Assembly (NCBI RefSeq): GCF_900107645.1
Contig: NZ_FNQN01000011.1
Span: 1 to 64,000, forward strand
Source of the DNA: Desulfuromusa kysingii
GTDB lineage: Bacteria; Desulfobacterota; Desulfuromonadia; Desulfuromonadales; Geopsychrobacteraceae
Reading direction: 5' to 3'
DNA length: 64,000 nucleotides
Shown piece by piece: positions 27,727 through 37,135 of the stretch (positions within the stretch are counted from its first letter, which is position 1; every line of letters starts with the position of its first letter). The translations under genes were made by a program, and so were the position numbers. The notes beneath the pieces are model-generated. The model worked only from the letters and a program-made list of their open reading frames with translations. It had not been told where the DNA came from and made no database searches.

Positions 27727-29100
27727 TTAGTGTTTCCAGCTGATCCGATAGATCGCATTGGCTCGATCATCACTCAAATAGAGATTACCATCTGGACCAA
27801 CGACCGGATCAACAGGTCGGCCCCAAACCTTCCCCTGAGACAACCAGCCAGATAAAAATTTTTCGCCATGCTTTTGCAGCAAATGTTGATCATAAGGGAT
27901 CCTGATCAATTCATAACCTTTGGGTTCAGTCGCGTCCCACGACCCGTGTAACGCCACATAGAGGCTATTTTTATATTCTTCGGGAGCATCTAATCGATCG
28001 CCAAAGGTAATCCCCAAAGGGGCGGAATGGGCGGGTAAATCGACCTGACTCGCAACAGTCTGTTGACATCTTTCAAAGGATCCAAGCTCAGGATCGATTA
28101 ACTGCTGACCGAAGCAAAAAGGCCAACCATAGTCACCACTTTCAACGATCTGATTAATCTCATCCGGAGGAATTTCATCTCCCAGTCGATCACGCCCGTT
28201 ATCGCTACCCCAGAGGGTTTCTCCATCGGCGGAAAAACTTAAACCGACTGTATTTCTTAACCCTCTGGCAAATATTGAGGTGCGCCCTGTCTCTGGATTC
28301 ACTTTAAGAATGGTGGCACGCCAAGGATTGATTTCTTCACAAGCATTACAACGGGAACCAATCGACAAATACAAAAAACCATCTTGACCCATGGCCAAAG
28401 AACGGGTCAGATGACCGCCATCGTCCGGTAAATCATCGACAACAATACGAATGTTATCGGCCTGATCATCCTGATTGGTATCTCGAAGCTCTAACACTTG
28501 GGAGGTCTCAGCAACATAAAGCTTGTCATCGCTCCAAATCAGACCATGCGGGTAATCCATACCGACATGAAATAGAACCGGCTGTTCAGAATAACCATCG
28601 TTATCTGCATCGGTCAGTTGGTAAATGGCTCCAAGCTTTGGGATAGTGACATACAGATGCCCGCGTGAATCGAAAGCCATCATCCGGGGCGGACCGGGCA
28701 ATCTGGCAAAAAGTTGAATATCGACATCAGCAAAGGTTTCCATCCAGCGGGGAACTGCAAAGGGATCAACACGATCTGCTTCACGGATCATGATGGACGT
28801 CAGTTCCCCAGTAAGGGCAGGAACATCGTTATCTCTTTGAATCGCAGATAGGTTCAGAGCTTTGTCAGGATTCAGCTGGTTCATGGCGAGTAAGGCGGCT
28901 AGAGCTGTCAGTCCCATAGTAACAACCGTCAACTTGACCCCAGCTGTTTTACGGATAACTGCCATGCCAATACCCAGCAGCAGTGTCGGTCCGATAATAT
29001 ACAATGAGCTATACTGGGGCACGGTATTCAACAGAAAAGCACTAAACCAGCCTGCCAATAACATGCTACAGCCACTGGCGAGGAGAAGCTGTCTTTTCAT
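27727..29100 (-). CDS. Membrane-anchored PQQ-type sorbosone/glucose dehydrogenase-like protein
   Basis: A beta-propeller protein of the soluble glucose/sorbosone dehydrogenase family. The N-terminal 75 or so residues form three hydrophobic segments (LLLASGCSMLLAGWFSAFLL, YIIGPTLLLGIGMAVI, VVTMGLTALAALLAM). The propeller follows from about residue 125, with family motifs DRLGDEIPPDEINQI, GDYGWPFCFG and HGSWDATEPKGYELIRIP. PQQ use is inferred from the family only. ATG 29100 is preferred over TTG 29109. Several Cys (RCNACEE; FCFG) could form disulfides, so the propeller is probably periplasmic. Substrate unknown. Confidence 0.8.
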   Translation of the reverse strand: MKRQLLLASGCSMLLAGWFSAFLLNTVPQYSSLYIIGPTLLLGIGMAVIRKTAGVKLTVVTMGLTALAALLAMNQLNPDKALNLSAIQRDNDVPALTGELTSIMIREADRVDPFAVPRWMETFADVDIQLFARLPGPPRMMAFDSRGHLYVTIPKLGAIYQLTDADNDGYSEQPVLFHVGMDYPHGLIWSDDKLYVAETSQVLELRDTNQDDQADNIRIVVDDLPDDGGHLTRSLAMGQDGFLYLSIGSRCNACEEINPWRATILKVNPETGRTSIFARGLRNTVGLSFSADGETLWGSDNGRDRLGDEIPPDEINQIVESGDYGWPFCFGQQLIDPELGSFERCQQTVASQVDLPAHSAPLGITFGDRLDAPEEYKNSLYVALHGSWDATEPKGYELIRIPYDQHLLQKHGEKFLSGWLSQGKVWGRPVDPVVGPDGNLYLSDDRANAIYRISWKH

Positions 29101-29189
29101 CCGTACCAACTTTCGAAAATATATTTCATTTGTTAAAGGATACTACAGTGTTGCCCGCTTATATCATTGTAGAGCTCCATGCCGGATGA

Positions 29190-29645
29190 TTACCAAGAGA
29201 GGGTTTTCATCTCAGGATCAAACAGTAAACCACGAACCAAGTCAGGATTTCCCATGGTGACACCGTCAATAAAATCATCCTTGGTCAGCCCTGCGGCTTT
29301 TGAGCAAGCTTGACAGGCAATCACGATACCACCGTCTTTCATGAAAGCTGTCAACATATCTTGGACGGACATTCCCTGCTCTTTCATGAGCCCATGAACA
29401 TGAGATGGCCGTTTTTTATCGATAAGGTAGATCCCTCTCACATTTAACCAGATCGCGACAGGACTGTGTCCGGCTTTAAGAACTTTTTGATGGGCAAATA
29501 AAATGGCCTTACTGGCAGCCCAGGTATCATCTGTCGTGAGGTTGACAAATAATCCGCCTTTATTGTCTGCAGCAAAAGAATGGGTAGAGACACAGAGCAA
29601 GGCAATAAATAAAAATACCATCAAACAACGAGGAACCTTTTGCAT
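29190..29645 (-). CDS. Exported DsrE-family protein
   Basis: About 151 aa from ATG 29645 (AAGGAGAAG about 8 nt upstream). A signal peptide (MQKVPRCLMVFLFIALLCVSTHSFA) precedes a DsrE-like fold with GGLFVNLTTDD at the first strand and VIACQACSKAAGL carrying a CxxC pair, the position of the sulfur-carrier Cys in this superfamily. Cytoplasmic DsrE proteins move sulfane sulfur; the role of exported members is unclear. It lies 17 bp downstream of the PPTase gene, at the tail of the ole/pfa run. Confidence 0.8.
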   Translation of the reverse strand: MQKVPRCLMVFLFIALLCVSTHSFAADNKGGLFVNLTTDDTWAASKAILFAHQKVLKAGHSPVAIWLNVRGIYLIDKKRPSHVHGLMKEQGMSVQDMLTAFMKDGGIVIACQACSKAAGLTKDDFIDGVTMGNPDLVRGLLFDPEMKTLSW

Positions 29646-29662
29646 AGATGAACTTCTCCTTA

Positions 29663-30367
29663 TCAAAACTGATCATAAAATAAATCTGTGTCAGATAAAT
29701 GAATCCTTCTTATCTGCGCGATTTCCCCTTTAAATGCAACTGAACACATATATGCAGCAGCCAAGGGGAAGGTCATGAACTCGATAGATCCGTCATTATT
29801 CTGGGGATCGGTTCTGAATCCGGTTCCTAGTAATTTTAACATAGCTTCTTTCTGTGTCCAGAGACGAAAAAAACCACGGCGCTTGCGCAGTGGTGAATAC
29901 TGGTTTAATAAGAATTGTTCATGCTCATTGTAATAGTTCTGAGCTAACTGAAGACATTGCAAATCAGGATCGATTCGTTCTACATCGACACCAACAGCCA
30001 CTTCTCTGGCGACAACAAGAACACCCCACTCTCCAGAATGACTCAAATTAAACGAAATTGCTTGCTGCTGTCCTGCAAGCGCAGGTTTGCCATACTGGTT
30101 ATATTGGAACTGAATTTGATCGGGGCTGACCTGAAGATATTTTCCCAGGATTAACCTGAGAGACCCTCTTGCAGTGATGAACTGATTTCTTTTGTCTAAT
30201 GTCAAAAGCCGTTCAGCTCGCGTGAGTTCGTCTGGCGACAAGACACCATGAAAGCAATAACCGGATTCGGCCATCGCACCCAGACGAAATCGCCAGAGAT
30301 GAAGTTGATTATTCCCGAGATAAAAGTTGCTCGGAGGAGACCGCCAAAGGGTAATTCCAGCGCGCAT
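29663..30367 (-). CDS. 4'-phosphopantetheinyl transferase (Sfp type)
   Basis: Transfers 4'-phosphopantetheine from CoA to the serine of acyl carrier domains; here almost certainly the activator of the four PfaA ACPs (PfaE role). ATG 30367 lies 1 bp past the oleD stop (TGATATG), showing translational coupling; longer in-frame starts run back into oleD and are rejected. The 234-residue product carries the Mg/CoA motifs GVDVERID and WTQKEAMLKLLGTGF, plus NLSHSGEWG. It is of Sfp/Gsp size rather than the smaller AcpS. Confidence 0.92.
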   Translation of the reverse strand: MRAGITLWRSPPSNFYLGNNQLHLWRFRLGAMAESGYCFHGVLSPDELTRAERLLTLDKRNQFITARGSLRLILGKYLQVSPDQIQFQYNQYGKPALAGQQQAISFNLSHSGEWGVLVVAREVAVGVDVERIDPDLQCLQLAQNYYNEHEQFLLNQYSPLRKRRGFFRLWTQKEAMLKLLGTGFRTDPQNNDGSIEFMTFPLAAAYMCSVAFKGEIAQIRRIHLSDTDLFYDQF

Positions 30368-30368
30368 A

Positions 30369-31361
30369 TCAATGCTTGCCTTGAAGCCACTCCTGTAAAT
30401 GACCGAGACCTTCCGCAATTGATACGTCAGGACGATAACCCAAGTCATTCTTGGCAGCGGTAAGGTTGAACCAATGTGAAGTCGAAAGTTCTTTAGCAAC
30501 AAATCGGGTCAGCCGCGGCTCTGTCGAGATTCTCAACCCTTGATAACAGCGCTCCAAAAACCATCCAGCAGCATAAGCGATTGAAGGAGATACAGTTTTG
30601 TTAATCGGTTCCACACCGCCGACAGCGAGAATCTTGTTAATCATATCCCAAAGCGGCAAAGGCTCGTCATTAGCAATAAAATATGCCTTTCCAGCACAGG
30701 AAGAGTCAGCGACAAGGTGTTTAGCGGCAAGGAGATGCGCCTTTGCCGCATTATCAATATAAACCGTATCCACAAGACAGGGACGATCACCGATGCGTCG
30801 AAGTGACCCCGCCCTGCCCCGTTCCAAGATACGTGGGACCAGATGGTTATCGTCCGGGCCCCATATCAGATGTGGCCGTAGCGCTACAGTTGCTAAAGAG
30901 GTGTCATTTGCAGCGAGTACAAGCTGCTCTGCTTCAGCTTTGGTTTGCGGATAAGCAGACAGGAAATGGTCAGGATAGGGAGCTGATTCGTCGATATTTT
31001 CCATATCAGAACCATCAAAAACAACGCTGGGAGAACTGGTATAAACCAAGCGGGTAATAGCACACTTACGACAGGCCTGAATAACGTTTCTAGTCCCCAC
31101 GACATTGGGTTGATAAAACTGCTCATATCGTCCCCAAACTCCGGCTTTAGCAGCGACATGAAAGACCAGATCACAACCATCAGCCGCATGAACAACAGCG
31201 GACTGGTCAGCTAAGTCACCCACAAACTGTTCCACCCCTAAACGGGTAAGTTGCGGATAAATATTACGAGAAAAGGAGCAGACTTCATCTCCTTGCTGGA
31301 GGAGCTGCATCACTATGGCTTTACCGAGAAAACCGCCTCCACCGGTAACCAGAACCTTCAT
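30369..31361 (-). CDS. oleD: OleD, 2-alkyl-3-oxoalkanoate reductase
   Basis: Short-chain dehydrogenase/epimerase-type enzyme that reduces the beta-keto acid made by OleA to a 2-alkyl-3-hydroxyalkanoate with NADPH. The 330-residue product has the Rossmann motif VTGGGGFLGKAIV at the N-terminus, YTSSPSVVFDG (catalytic Ser region) and the Tyr/Lys pair YPQTK (about residues 155-159). Its ATG overlaps the oleC stop (ATGA). 3-beta-HSD-like sterol enzymes are similar, but the oleABC neighbours settle the role. Confidence 0.93.
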   Translation of the reverse strand: MKVLVTGGGGFLGKAIVMQLLQQGDEVCSFSRNIYPQLTRLGVEQFVGDLADQSAVVHAADGCDLVFHVAAKAGVWGRYEQFYQPNVVGTRNVIQACRKCAITRLVYTSSPSVVFDGSDMENIDESAPYPDHFLSAYPQTKAEAEQLVLAANDTSLATVALRPHLIWGPDDNHLVPRILERGRAGSLRRIGDRPCLVDTVYIDNAAKAHLLAAKHLVADSSCAGKAYFIANDEPLPLWDMINKILAVGGVEPINKTVSPSIAYAAGWFLERCYQGLRISTEPRLTRFVAKELSTSHWFNLTAAKNDLGYRPDVSIAEGLGHLQEWLQGKH

Positions 31362-33028
31362 AACATCCTCTCATTGGCCCAGAGAGAGAGTTTCTCTCGG
31401 AATATCTTAGCATTGTGACGGATATCGACCGGGAATCCTGGATGAATCAAGAAATGCTCAATATTTTTGGTCATCACATGGTTCTTGGCAATCTCTTTCA
31501 ACTCCGCTATAAGCCGCTTCTGTTCAGCACGATTAAGTTTCTGTTCCGTCTCGACACAGATGACTGGCTGTTGTTCCCCGTCTGGACCGACAGCGACAAC
31601 CAGTGCGCTGCGGAAAACGTCATTGTGGTGGTTGAAAATGGCTTCACAAGGGATGGTAAAGAGGGTCCCCTGTGGCGTGACAACGCGGTGTGCCTTGCGC
31701 CCACAAAACCAGATTCTCCCCTGCTGATCCCGATAACCAAGATCTCCCATCCGATGAAAAAAATCATCTCCACCAGCGACAGGGATTTTTGCTAACCGGG
31801 TGGAATCGGGGCGATTAAAGTAACTTCGGGTGACTTGCGGCCCTTTGACGACGATCTCACCAATCTCGCCATCAGGGGTTTTTAAATTTTCCTGCCAAGA
31901 TGAGATTTCATCATCGTTAATGTCGATAATTTCAAGTTGAATATTGTCCACAGGGTGACCAACACAAACCCCTCTCCCCTGCTCCGTAGCAAAACGTGTT
32001 TCGTGAAGGATCATCTCACTGCCGATAGAGCAGACCGGAAGTGATTCCGTTGCTCCATAGGGGGTAAAAATCTGCACACCGGGGTTAAGCATGAGCGTAA
32101 ATCGCTCCAACTCTCTAGCGGGAACCGGAGCCCCGGCAGAAATCACTCTTTTCAACGATGGCAATTTGACACCCTGTTTTTCACCATACAGACCAACGCG
32201 ACGAATCAGGGCCGGCGAACCGAACATGGTGGTCGCATTAAAACGCTTGATGGCATTAATAATGTTTTCAGGATCAACAGCACCTGGACGGGTAAAATCC
32301 ATTTCTGGGATCACAGATGTCATTCCTAATGCTGGCGCAAACAAGGCAAACAACGGAAAGGTTGGTAAATCGACCTCTCCAGATGTAATCTGGTAAGCAT
32401 GTTTTAAAGCATCAACCTGCGCAATGAAGTTCCCGTGGCTATACACTGCACCTTTAGGGACTCCTGTACTGCCACTGGTGAACAGAATCGCGGCCGTTTC
32501 AGATTTTTCGGTGTTGACTGTTTCAAAGTGATGACTTTTTGCAATGGGGGCAATCATTTTCTCTAAGTTCGTCCCCCCCCAAAACAACCGTGGCCCAATC
32601 GTAAGAATGATCTTCAGACTTGCTTTTCCCCAACCGAGTAACAATCGAGCAACTTGCGCTTTCGGGATACCGATAAAGGCCTCGGGTTCCGCCTCCTCCA
32701 GGCAAACCTTCAGATTCTTAACCCCCATGCCGGGATCGATGAGGATAGGAACAGCGCCAACCTTAAACAGGGCGAAAGTCAAAGCAAAAAAGTCAAGACT
32801 GGGCTTAACCATAAGAACAGTGCGAACACCGCGCTTAATCCCGATGGACTCCAACCCTGCAGCGGTCCGATTGCTTTGCTGTTCAAGCTCAGCATAGGTC
32901 AGGCTCTGATAAAGAGGCTGATTGTTTTTATTGCGTTTATAAGGAAAATGAACGGCCACTGTGGTGGGTTGCTTTGCAGCCATAGCCGGCAAATGGGCCG
33001 CAATGTTAAAACTTTGAGATCCAGACAT
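31358..33028 (-). CDS. oleC: OleC, beta-lactone synthetase (AMP-dependent ligase family)
   Basis: ANL-superfamily enzyme that uses ATP to cyclise the 2-alkyl-3-hydroxy acid to a beta-lactone. The 556-residue product has the adenylate-binding P-loop TAAILFTSGSTGVPKGAVYSHGNF (about residue 180), the YGATESLPV motif (about 323) and the hinge region GDLGYRDQQGRIWFCGRKAHRV (about 430). It starts 3 bp past the oleB stop and overlaps oleD. Generic acyl-CoA ligase is the fallback reading if context is ignored. Confidence 0.93.
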   Translation of the reverse strand: MSGSQSFNIAAHLPAMAAKQPTTVAVHFPYKRNKNNQPLYQSLTYAELEQQSNRTAAGLESIGIKRGVRTVLMVKPSLDFFALTFALFKVGAVPILIDPGMGVKNLKVCLEEAEPEAFIGIPKAQVARLLLGWGKASLKIILTIGPRLFWGGTNLEKMIAPIAKSHHFETVNTEKSETAAILFTSGSTGVPKGAVYSHGNFIAQVDALKHAYQITSGEVDLPTFPLFALFAPALGMTSVIPEMDFTRPGAVDPENIINAIKRFNATTMFGSPALIRRVGLYGEKQGVKLPSLKRVISAGAPVPARELERFTLMLNPGVQIFTPYGATESLPVCSIGSEMILHETRFATEQGRGVCVGHPVDNIQLEIIDINDDEISSWQENLKTPDGEIGEIVVKGPQVTRSYFNRPDSTRLAKIPVAGGDDFFHRMGDLGYRDQQGRIWFCGRKAHRVVTPQGTLFTIPCEAIFNHHNDVFRSALVVAVGPDGEQQPVICVETEQKLNRAEQKRLIAELKEIAKNHVMTKNIEHFLIHPGFPVDIRHNAKIFREKLSLWANERML

Positions 33029-33031
33029 AAC

Positions 33032-33940
33032 TTATCTGCCTGATGCTTGTAACGGGTTATCCTGCAAAAACTTGCTGATTATGGGTAAAACATCGTCTTT
33101 TGCATCTTCAAGAATGTAGTGACCGCAATCGGCAAAGGAATGAACCTCTGCCCGAGGAAACAACCGCTCCCATTCGCTGAGAAAGTTACGATCAAAAACA
33201 AAATCCTTTTCCCCCCAGCAAATACACATAGGGACATCCCTAAACAAAGACAATCCGGCTTCAACCTGACGAATCAAATCGAACCCAACGTCACCTTCAT
33301 GTAACGGAATATCCTGAATAAAGCGCAAAGTCGCGACACGATGCTGCCAGTTATCGTAGGGACTACAATAAATCTTTCGTAGCTCGGAAGACATCCGTTT
33401 GCGCTTGCAACCGACAAAGGCTGCCCCACGTGCAAAGATGTTAAATCCCTGGACAAGAAACGGTCCCAATTGAGTATCTCTGCAAAGTTTCAGGGCAAAG
33501 GGGAATTTTTTCGTTGTCGGTAGATGAAATGCCGCCGTATTAAGGACAACCAAACGGGCAATTTTCTCAGGATAACGTATCGCCCAAGCCATGCCAATCA
33601 TCCCCCCCCAATCGTGAAGAACCAGAGTGATCTTCTTTTTCAACTTGAGGCTTTGGAGGAAGTTATCAAGGTCGTCTACCCGTTGCTTTAAGGTGAAAGA
33701 ATATTGTGAATCAACAGGTTTGTCAGATAAACCACAACCTATATGGTCGGGGACAATAACCCGATAATCACTCCGCAACTGGCGTACAAGGTGACGATAA
33801 TAAAAAGACCAGGACGGATTCCCATGCAACATCACCACGGGATCGCCTCGCCCCTCATCCAAGTAGTGATATTTCAATCCGTTAAGATCAAAATAATGAT
33901 TTTCAAACGGGTATTCAGATTTAAACAAAGGCGAGTTCAT
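33032..33940 (-). CDS. oleB: OleB, beta-lactone decarboxylase (alpha/beta hydrolase)
   Basis: Haloalkane-dehalogenase-like hydrolase that decarboxylates the cis-beta-lactone to the final olefin. About 302 aa from ATG 33940; TTG 33949 is also possible (GGA 6 nt upstream). Visible motifs are the oxyanion HGNPSWSFYYRHLV, nucleophile Asp in VLHDWGGMIGMAW (about residue 113) and catalytic His in DCGHYILEDA near the end. It lies 113 bp downstream of oleA, with no terminator seen between them. Confidence 0.92.
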   Translation of the reverse strand: MNSPLFKSEYPFENHYFDLNGLKYHYLDEGRGDPVVMLHGNPSWSFYYRHLVRQLRSDYRVIVPDHIGCGLSDKPVDSQYSFTLKQRVDDLDNFLQSLKLKKKITLVLHDWGGMIGMAWAIRYPEKIARLVVLNTAAFHLPTTKKFPFALKLCRDTQLGPFLVQGFNIFARGAAFVGCKRKRMSSELRKIYCSPYDNWQHRVATLRFIQDIPLHEGDVGFDLIRQVEAGLSLFRDVPMCICWGEKDFVFDRNFLSEWERLFPRAEVHSFADCGHYILEDAKDDVLPIISKFLQDNPLQASGR

Positions 33941-34062
33941 AATATTCAATCGTCATCCAGTTATTCATGCCGTCTGACTAAATTGTTTAATCATCCGGCA
34001 AAGCGTCATATCTCATAAAAAGGCAGCAACACGACAAGGCGATTTTTATTGCAGCGTCATGA

Positions 34063-35106
34063 TCACCATTGGATTGCCATCATCAGACAATTAAGGCCGC
34101 TACCAATCCCGAGGAAGCCAACCAGATCGCCCGGTCGTAACTCATCACGTTCTTTGGCAATCGCAGCCGTAATCGGTAAAGAGACCGTTCCCATATTGCC
34201 TAAGAACTCAAAGGTTGGAAAGTCCTTCGCAGGGTCAACACCTATTGTTTGCAAAATGAGTTTCTGGTGCGCTTCACCCACCTGATGGCAAATCACTTTA
34301 TCAATCCGGTCTGCGGTGATTCCAAGTTCCTTGGAAAATGCTTCCCAGGTACGCTTCCCAAGTTCAACGCCATGCTTCATCACAGCGACAGCATCGGTTT
34401 GCATATATGGGATATGGTTCTCAGGTGAAACAGCGTTGATTCCCCATCGACACAGCTTATGATATTGCGGTTCAGCGATATTGACGCCACCGAGTAACTT
34501 CGGTCGTCGCGAAGGCGAAAAAGAGCCATCAGTCAGCAACACGGCAGCAGCCCCAGAGCCACCTGTCAAGGTCGCCAGTGAGGTCGTGAACAGTTCCATT
34601 GAGGGGTTATCCAGCATCTTCTGGATCATGATCTCGTTGATTTCTCTTGAACTTTCACACGCAACAACCAGCCCCGCACGAATCTGCCCCAGTTCAATCC
34701 GATTGGCAAGATCGAGAACCCCATTGAGAACCCCAAGGCAGGCATTTGAGGTATCGTATATAGCAGCATTCCCCTGGACGCCAAGAGCGGCGGCAATTTG
34801 ACATGCGGTAGCTGGCTCAAAATGCTCACGACAAACCCCGGCATAAACAACGGCACCAATATCCTGAGCTGAAATATTGCGCTCTTGTAAAGCTTTTTTT
34901 GCGGCAGATATAGCACCCTGGGAAATAGGTGTATTGGGTTTCCACCAGCGTCTCTCACGAATTCCAGTCAAAGCTTCCAGCTGTCCCGGAGAGATATGCA
35001 AAGCCTCATACATTGGACGCAAACGGCTTTCAAGTTCCGTTGAGGTTATGACAATCGGAGCCAGTTCATAACCGACAGATTCTATATATACTCTTGAATA
35101 CTTCAT
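34063..35106 (-). CDS. oleA: OleA, head-to-head acyl-CoA condensing thiolase
   Basis: Thiolase-superfamily enzyme (FabH-like) that performs non-decarboxylative Claisen condensation of two fatty acyl thioesters to a 2-alkyl-3-ketoacid, the committing step of long-chain olefin synthesis. The 347-residue product has the active-site Cys in DTSNACLGVLNG (about residue 123), His in VICHQVGEAHQ (about 276) and Asn in GIGSGLNCLMM (about 338). ATG 35106 has GAAAAGATGAG upstream. FabH/3-oxoacyl-ACP synthase III is the generic alternative; the oleBCD genes downstream settle it. Confidence 0.93.
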   Translation of the reverse strand: MKYSRVYIESVGYELAPIVITSTELESRLRPMYEALHISPGQLEALTGIRERRWWKPNTPISQGAISAAKKALQERNISAQDIGAVVYAGVCREHFEPATACQIAAALGVQGNAAIYDTSNACLGVLNGVLDLANRIELGQIRAGLVVACESSREINEIMIQKMLDNPSMELFTTSLATLTGGSGAAAVLLTDGSFSPSRRPKLLGGVNIAEPQYHKLCRWGINAVSPENHIPYMQTDAVAVMKHGVELGKRTWEAFSKELGITADRIDKVICHQVGEAHQKLILQTIGVDPAKDFPTFEFLGNMGTVSLPITAAIAKERDELRPGDLVGFLGIGSGLNCLMMAIQW

Positions 35107-35223
35107 CTCATCTTTTCTTCTATTGCAAAAACGATAATAATGTCAGGGCGTTCTTGTAACACATAAACACCCAACAGGTGAAGTACCTGCCTCAACAAGA
35201 AACAGAAGGTCGTGAATACCAAG

Positions 35224-36609
35224 CTACTTTAATTGAAACAGTGCATGGTTCAAGGCCGCCTTCATCACCTCTTCCAGAGAAGGATGATAAACCGGCATCT
35301 GTAGAATCTCAGCGACGGTCAGGTCATGCTCAATCGCCAATACCAGAGTCTGAGCCATGTGCTCAGCGCCTCGGCCAAAGATTTCTGCACCCAACAAGGA
35401 ACCATTGGTTTTATCGACATAAACCTGAATCATGCCACGGTGGTCATTATAAATTTCGTGACGTGGTCCTTTAGACATCCGGGCGCGTCCGATGACGATC
35501 TGTTCAGGATCAAGATCAGCATAAACGGTTCCAACAGAGGCCATTTGAGGGTCGGTGAAATAGATACCAAGGGCTGATGTTCTCTTCCCCTCTTTTCGCT
35601 GTGGATAATTGATCGCGCTGTCTGCGGCGATGCGACCTTCAATGTAAGCCTCGTGCCACAAAGGGAGATCTTCAGTCGCATCTCCAGCAATAAAAACTGG
35701 AGCATCACCACACTGCATGGTCAACGGATCATAATGAGGCAACCCCCGATCATCAAGAGTGAGTCCAGAATTCTTCAGGTTCATAGTCCGCAAATTTGAG
35801 GCTCTGCCGCTGGCAAGAAGGACCCGTTCATAGGTTCTAACGATGGTTTCGCCCGCTGCGGTCACATAAGTGAGTTCATAGCCTGCCGTCACTTTTTCTG
35901 CTTTGGTAAAGTTTCCCTGCGGGATAATGTCAAGTTCCTGTTGCAGCGTTTGCAGAACATCATGTTGCATATCGGGATGGGTAAAAGAGCCAATACGACC
36001 ACTACGACCATAAAGCGTAGTCTTCACCCCAAGGCGGTGAAATGCCTGTCCAAGTTCCAGAGCGATAACCCCAAGGCCAACCACTGCCAACGATTTGGGG
36101 AGATCATCGAGCTCAAAAACAGTGTCGCTGGTATCAAGTTCATCTTGTAAGGGTTCAAATACTGGAGAAATATAAGGGGTTGAACCGCAGGCGAGGATGA
36201 TTTTATCAGCCTTGACTTGCAACTTGCCATCGACATCAATTGTATGCCCATCAACAAAGGTCGATTTTCCTTCAAGCTTAAATTGATCACCGATGCTATT
36301 GACATATTTCAACACGCCACCGACAAATTTATCGGCACGATCTTGCTTTATCCGTTCAAATACCCGCTTGCCGTTAACTTGATAATGGCCATCAATACCA
36401 AAATAGCCTCCTTCATCAATGGCGTGGGCTAAGTCTCCTGCGGCAATCAACATTTTACTCGGCATACAACCAACTCTGGCACATGTTGTGCCGTAAGGTC
36501 CGTGTTGAATCAGCAGCAAGCTATCGGTCTTTTTCCTGATGCGGCTGAAAGCGCCAAGACCTGCCGTTCCAACTCCAAGTATGACATATTCTACTTCACG
36601 TATTTCCAT
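35224..36609 (-). CDS. Dihydrolipoyl-dehydrogenase-like flavoprotein disulfide reductase
   Basis: FAD/NAD(P)H-dependent class-I pyridine nucleotide-disulfide oxidoreductase, 461 aa. The N-terminal FAD motif is EYVILGVGTAGLGAFSRI. The redox pair is TCARVGCMPSK (Cys about 43 and 48), followed by the NAD motif SLAVVGLGVIALELGQAF (about 175-192), the second FAD motif PVFIAGDATED (about 308) and the C-terminal active-site His-Glu pair in YHPSLEEV (about 443). The catalytic set is complete. No E1/E2 2-oxoacid dehydrogenase genes are nearby, so it is probably not a complex E3. It sits between the pfa and ole genes on the same strand, and a redox role in that pathway is possible but unproven. Confidence 0.85.
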   Translation of the reverse strand: MEIREVEYVILGVGTAGLGAFSRIRKKTDSLLLIQHGPYGTTCARVGCMPSKMLIAAGDLAHAIDEGGYFGIDGHYQVNGKRVFERIKQDRADKFVGGVLKYVNSIGDQFKLEGKSTFVDGHTIDVDGKLQVKADKIILACGSTPYISPVFEPLQDELDTSDTVFELDDLPKSLAVVGLGVIALELGQAFHRLGVKTTLYGRSGRIGSFTHPDMQHDVLQTLQQELDIIPQGNFTKAEKVTAGYELTYVTAAGETIVRTYERVLLASGRASNLRTMNLKNSGLTLDDRGLPHYDPLTMQCGDAPVFIAGDATEDLPLWHEAYIEGRIAADSAINYPQRKEGKRTSALGIYFTDPQMASVGTVYADLDPEQIVIGRARMSKGPRHEIYNDHRGMIQVYVDKTNGSLLGAEIFGRGAEHMAQTLVLAIEHDLTVAEILQMPVYHPSLEEVMKAALNHALFQLK

Positions 36610-36627
36610 CTGTATCTCCCCATATTT

Positions 36628-37110
36628 TCAATTTAACGGAATAGAAATATTGACTTTGCCACCATCGACCTTATCGACTAAAACCTCATTATCGGCGTCC
36701 AGCAAAACTCCGCCGCTTATTTTTACTTTACGCTTTTCTGCCGCTTCATCTTCACCCTGAGGCGGTAACTGAGTAAGAAATTCATCTTCTGCATCAGCAT
36801 CTATTTGTTTTAAAAAACCATCAGACAGAGTCAAATCAACCGCGGGCTGAGAGCTCTCCTCTATAGTAACGGGCTCCGCCACAACAGGAACAGAGTTAAC
36901 AACCTCTAGCGGCTGTTGCACTTCTTCAACGCTAGCCTCAACTTTAACCGGTTGCTCAGCGGTAGTAGTGACTGCTTTGGGCGAGTCAACTTTAGCAGCA
37001 GCTGGTTGCTGTACGGTTGGTGTCGGTGGTGAGGTTTCTTCCCCCTGACAACCCAAAACAGACAGAGCTACCAAAACCACCATCAATAATTTAAAGATAT
37101 TGTTCGTCAT
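36628..37110 (-). CDS. Acidic Pro/Val-rich lipoprotein of unknown function
   Basis: About 160 aa from ATG 37110 (GAAGGTG RBS; GTG 37119 is an in-frame alternative). The signal sequence ends in the lipobox LSVLGC, so a lipid anchor is predicted. The rest is low complexity: Pro/Thr/Val/Glu-rich to about residue 100, then a conserved-looking acidic segment (DADAEDEFLTQLPPQGEDEAAEKRKVKISGG) and a C-terminal beta-rich end (VLLDADNEVLVDKVDGGKVNISIPLN). I recognise no family. It lies 25 bp after pfaC and 18 bp before the flavoprotein gene. Confidence 0.7.
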   Translation of the reverse strand: MTNNIFKLLMVVLVALSVLGCQGEETSPPTPTVQQPAAAKVDSPKAVTTTAEQPVKVEASVEEVQQPLEVVNSVPVVAEPVTIEESSQPAVDLTLSDGFLKQIDADAEDEFLTQLPPQGEDEAAEKRKVKISGGVLLDADNEVLVDKVDGGKVNISIPLN

Positions 37111-37135
37111 CTTCAGCACCTTCTTTAATTCTGAA

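Noticed and set aside
35224-36609. Reading the flavoprotein as E3 of a pyruvate or 2-oxoglutarate dehydrogenase complex
   Set aside because: No E1 or E2 genes anywhere in the window; the family match alone does not give the substrate.
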